From Acidobacteriota bacterium (lineage in GTDB: Bacteria; Acidobacteriota; Terriglobia; 20CM-2-55-15): DNA of 6,265 nt. The position numbers were made by a program, and so were the translations under genes. This document shows, piece after piece, positions 5,012 through 6,265 of the stretch. The DNA lies in assembly GCA_003222755.1 (NCBI GenBank), contig QHXA01000555.1:1-6265 (forward strand), given 5' to 3'. The notes beneath the pieces were generated by a model. The model worked only from the letters and a program-made list of their open reading frames with translations. It searched no databases and had not been told where the DNA came from. Each line of letters opens with the position of its first letter. Position 1 is the stretch's first letter.

Positions 5012-6265
5012 GATGTATTTCAACGCGAACTGCATGATCCGCGGATCCCGTGCCGTTCGAATCACGCCAAATGTGCTTCCGCTCACAGCCGTACTGGGAT
5101 TTAGCGCGCGGAATCGATTCAGGACATTGAAGGCTTCAGCTCGAACCTCGAACCTCTGGCTCTCGCGCAGACGAAACACTCGAGATAGCGCGGTATCGAA
5201 GTCCCACGTTCCAACACCTCGCACACTGTTCCGCGCGACGTTTCCGAACGTGCCGGTCGCGGGTATAACGAAGGCTTTCGGGTTCAGGAAATTCGTTCCC
5301 GGTCGTGCGGATGTGTCGCCGTAAGGATTCTCGAGCAACTGTTGTGCGCGCTGGTTGCTCTTGCCGGTCAGGGAATTGTCTACTCCCGACGTGACATTCA
5401 GAAGACTGCCGGACGACTTTCTGTAAATTGCCGATAGACGCCAACCGGAACCGATCGCGCGCACCGTGTTGTTGGAAAACGCGGGCGTTTCCGCGACACC
5501 GGTCAAATTCAAAACGTGCCGGCGATCCGAGACGCAGTTGCCGCGATCCCCCCGGCGGTTGTTGTCATCTTGCCAATCATCCTGGCCGGGATTCGGACCG
5601 GAGCCATTGAAATCCGTCAGATCGCCAATACAGTGGGACCACGTGTAATTGCCACTGATCGTCACGCCCTTCGCCGCTCGCCGCTCCACATTCACCAGCA
5701 GCCCGTGATAGCTCATGGTGCCGCCCGAGTCGAAATTGGAAAGCAGTGTGAAATACGGCCCTTCCTGGGGATTCTCGATGGTGAGCTTCCGGCGCGTTGC
5801 AAGATTCGCAAGCGTCGAACATTGTCCGCCGGTACCGGTGATGGCCGTGCCGTTCGGCAGCACGCACGTATTCGTGCCGTTGTAGAAATAAACACCCGAG
5901 TTGAGTTGATTCTGCGTCCACAAGTGCAACGTCGTGCTTCCGGTGTATGCCGTCGAGATGAGCCACTTGTTCGCAATCTGGTGTTGCACGCCAAGGTTCC
6001 ACGACTCCGCGTACGTATTCTTAATGTCGTACGGCGTGTTGTTGTAAAGGCCGCCTCTTACAAAAGGCGTGTTGGCGTTGAATACTGTTGGAAAGGGATT
6101 TCCGCCGGAATAACCCAACCAAGGATCGTCGAAACCGCCGGCCGGTGTAGTCACCTGAACGGAGTTTCCCCACGGGGGCGAATTCGCGGTGTCAATCTGC
6201 AATACCAATGGAAGGAATGCATAAGCGATTCCGTAAGAAGCGCGAACCGACGTGCGGCCTTTTCC
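5006..6265 (-). CDS. TonB-dependent receptor, Oar-like, C-terminal part (5' end outside window)
   Basis: The frame stays open to the right edge (GKGRTSVRASYGIAYAFLP before a TTG codon at 6208), so this is the last ~419 residues of a protein that in this family usually has about 1000 or more. The missing N-terminus would carry the signal peptide, carboxypeptidase-like regulatory domain and plug. What is seen is outer-membrane beta-barrel sequence with alternating aromatic strands. Typical segments are 'YAESWNLGVQHQIANKWLI', 'YHGLLVNVERRAAKGVTISGNYTWSHCIGD', 'DRRHVLNLTG', 'GWRLSAIYR', 'FRLRESQRFEVRAEAFNVLN' and the ending DPRIMQFALKYIL. The related proteins are thought to import large substrates with energy from TonB-ExbBD; the ligand cannot be inferred. 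The terminal residue is Leu, whereas this family usually ends in Phe, the beta-signal for barrel assembly. The final CTG TAG lies inside the adjoining repeat, which may explain the change. Confidence 0.88.
   Translation of the reverse strand, partial: GKGRTSVRASYGIAYAFLPLVLQIDTANSPPWGNSVQVTTPAGGFDDPWLGYSGGNPFPTVFNANTPFVRGGLYNNTPYDIKNTYAESWNLGVQHQIANKWLISTAYTGSTTLHLWTQNQLNSGVYFYNGTNTCVLPNGTAITGTGGQCSTLANLATRRKLTIENPQEGPYFTLLSNFDSGGTMSYHGLLVNVERRAAKGVTISGNYTWSHCIGDLTDFNGSGPNPGQDDWQDDNNRRGDRGNCVSDRRHVLNLTGVAETPAFSNNTVRAIGSGWRLSAIYRKSSGSLLNVTSGVDNSLTGKSNQRAQQLLENPYGDTSARPGTNFLNPKAFVIPATGTFGNVARNSVRGVGTWDFDTALSRVFRLRESQRFEVRAEAFNVLNRFRALNPSTAVSGSTFGVIRTARDPRIMQFALKYIL

Noticed and set aside
5577..6002. 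141-codon minus-strand ORF overlapping the TonB receptor in another frame
   Set aside because: It is a frame shadow within continuous receptor coding sequence. It has no domain, and the receptor frame carries all family segments.

Overview
The window most likely comes from an Acidobacteriota chromosome, possibly of the Solibacter/Bryobacter or Vicinamibacter type. The main evidence is the C-terminal part of an Oar-like TonB-dependent outer-membrane protein (5006-6265, minus). Its 'GKGRTSVRASYGI' segment and 'DPRIMQFALKY' end are hallmarks of the very large family of such proteins in that phylum. A glycine-zipper lipoprotein and a small double-CxxC protein of a kind I associate with the same group agree with this. 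The assignment rests on recalled family resemblance, not on a search.

Layout from left to right. (1) At 1-1345 on plus, the 3' end of an OmpA-domain envelope protein overlaps by 4 bp a secreted von Willebrand A (VWA) protein, forming a translationally coupled pair. (2) At 1363-2669 on minus, a short-chain dehydrogenase/reductase (SDR) gene is followed by a carboxymuconolactone decarboxylase (CMD) family gene. A 29-codon membrane-peptide ORF then overlaps the CMD stop by 4 bp. (3) At 2756-3553 on minus is a lipoprotein with a Pro/Arg/Glu-rich linker and a glycine zipper. It is divergent from (4) at 3647-4931 on plus, an exported type II-like L-asparaginase with a 76-aa putative zinc-ribbon protein starting 1 bp after its stop. 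(5) At 5006-6265 on minus is the TonB-receptor fragment.

Three palindromic elements sit exactly at gene borders: 1343-1365, 2690-2750 and 4925-5011. The last two share a 25-bp arm with one mismatch, and the first resembles the inner hairpin of the third in 16 of 17 bases. At the two convergent junctions (1343-1365 and 4925-5011) the tips of the palindrome supply the stop codons of both facing genes. This looks like a REP/REPIN-like dispersed repeat family that also acts as a border or terminator structure.

No RNA genes, CRISPR arrays, transposases, phage genes or defence systems are visible. I see no clear undescribed multi-gene system. The points most worth a second look are the gene-ending palindromes, the overlooked 29-codon ORF, the small double-CxxC protein coupled to asparaginase, and an atypical asparaginase active-site segment.
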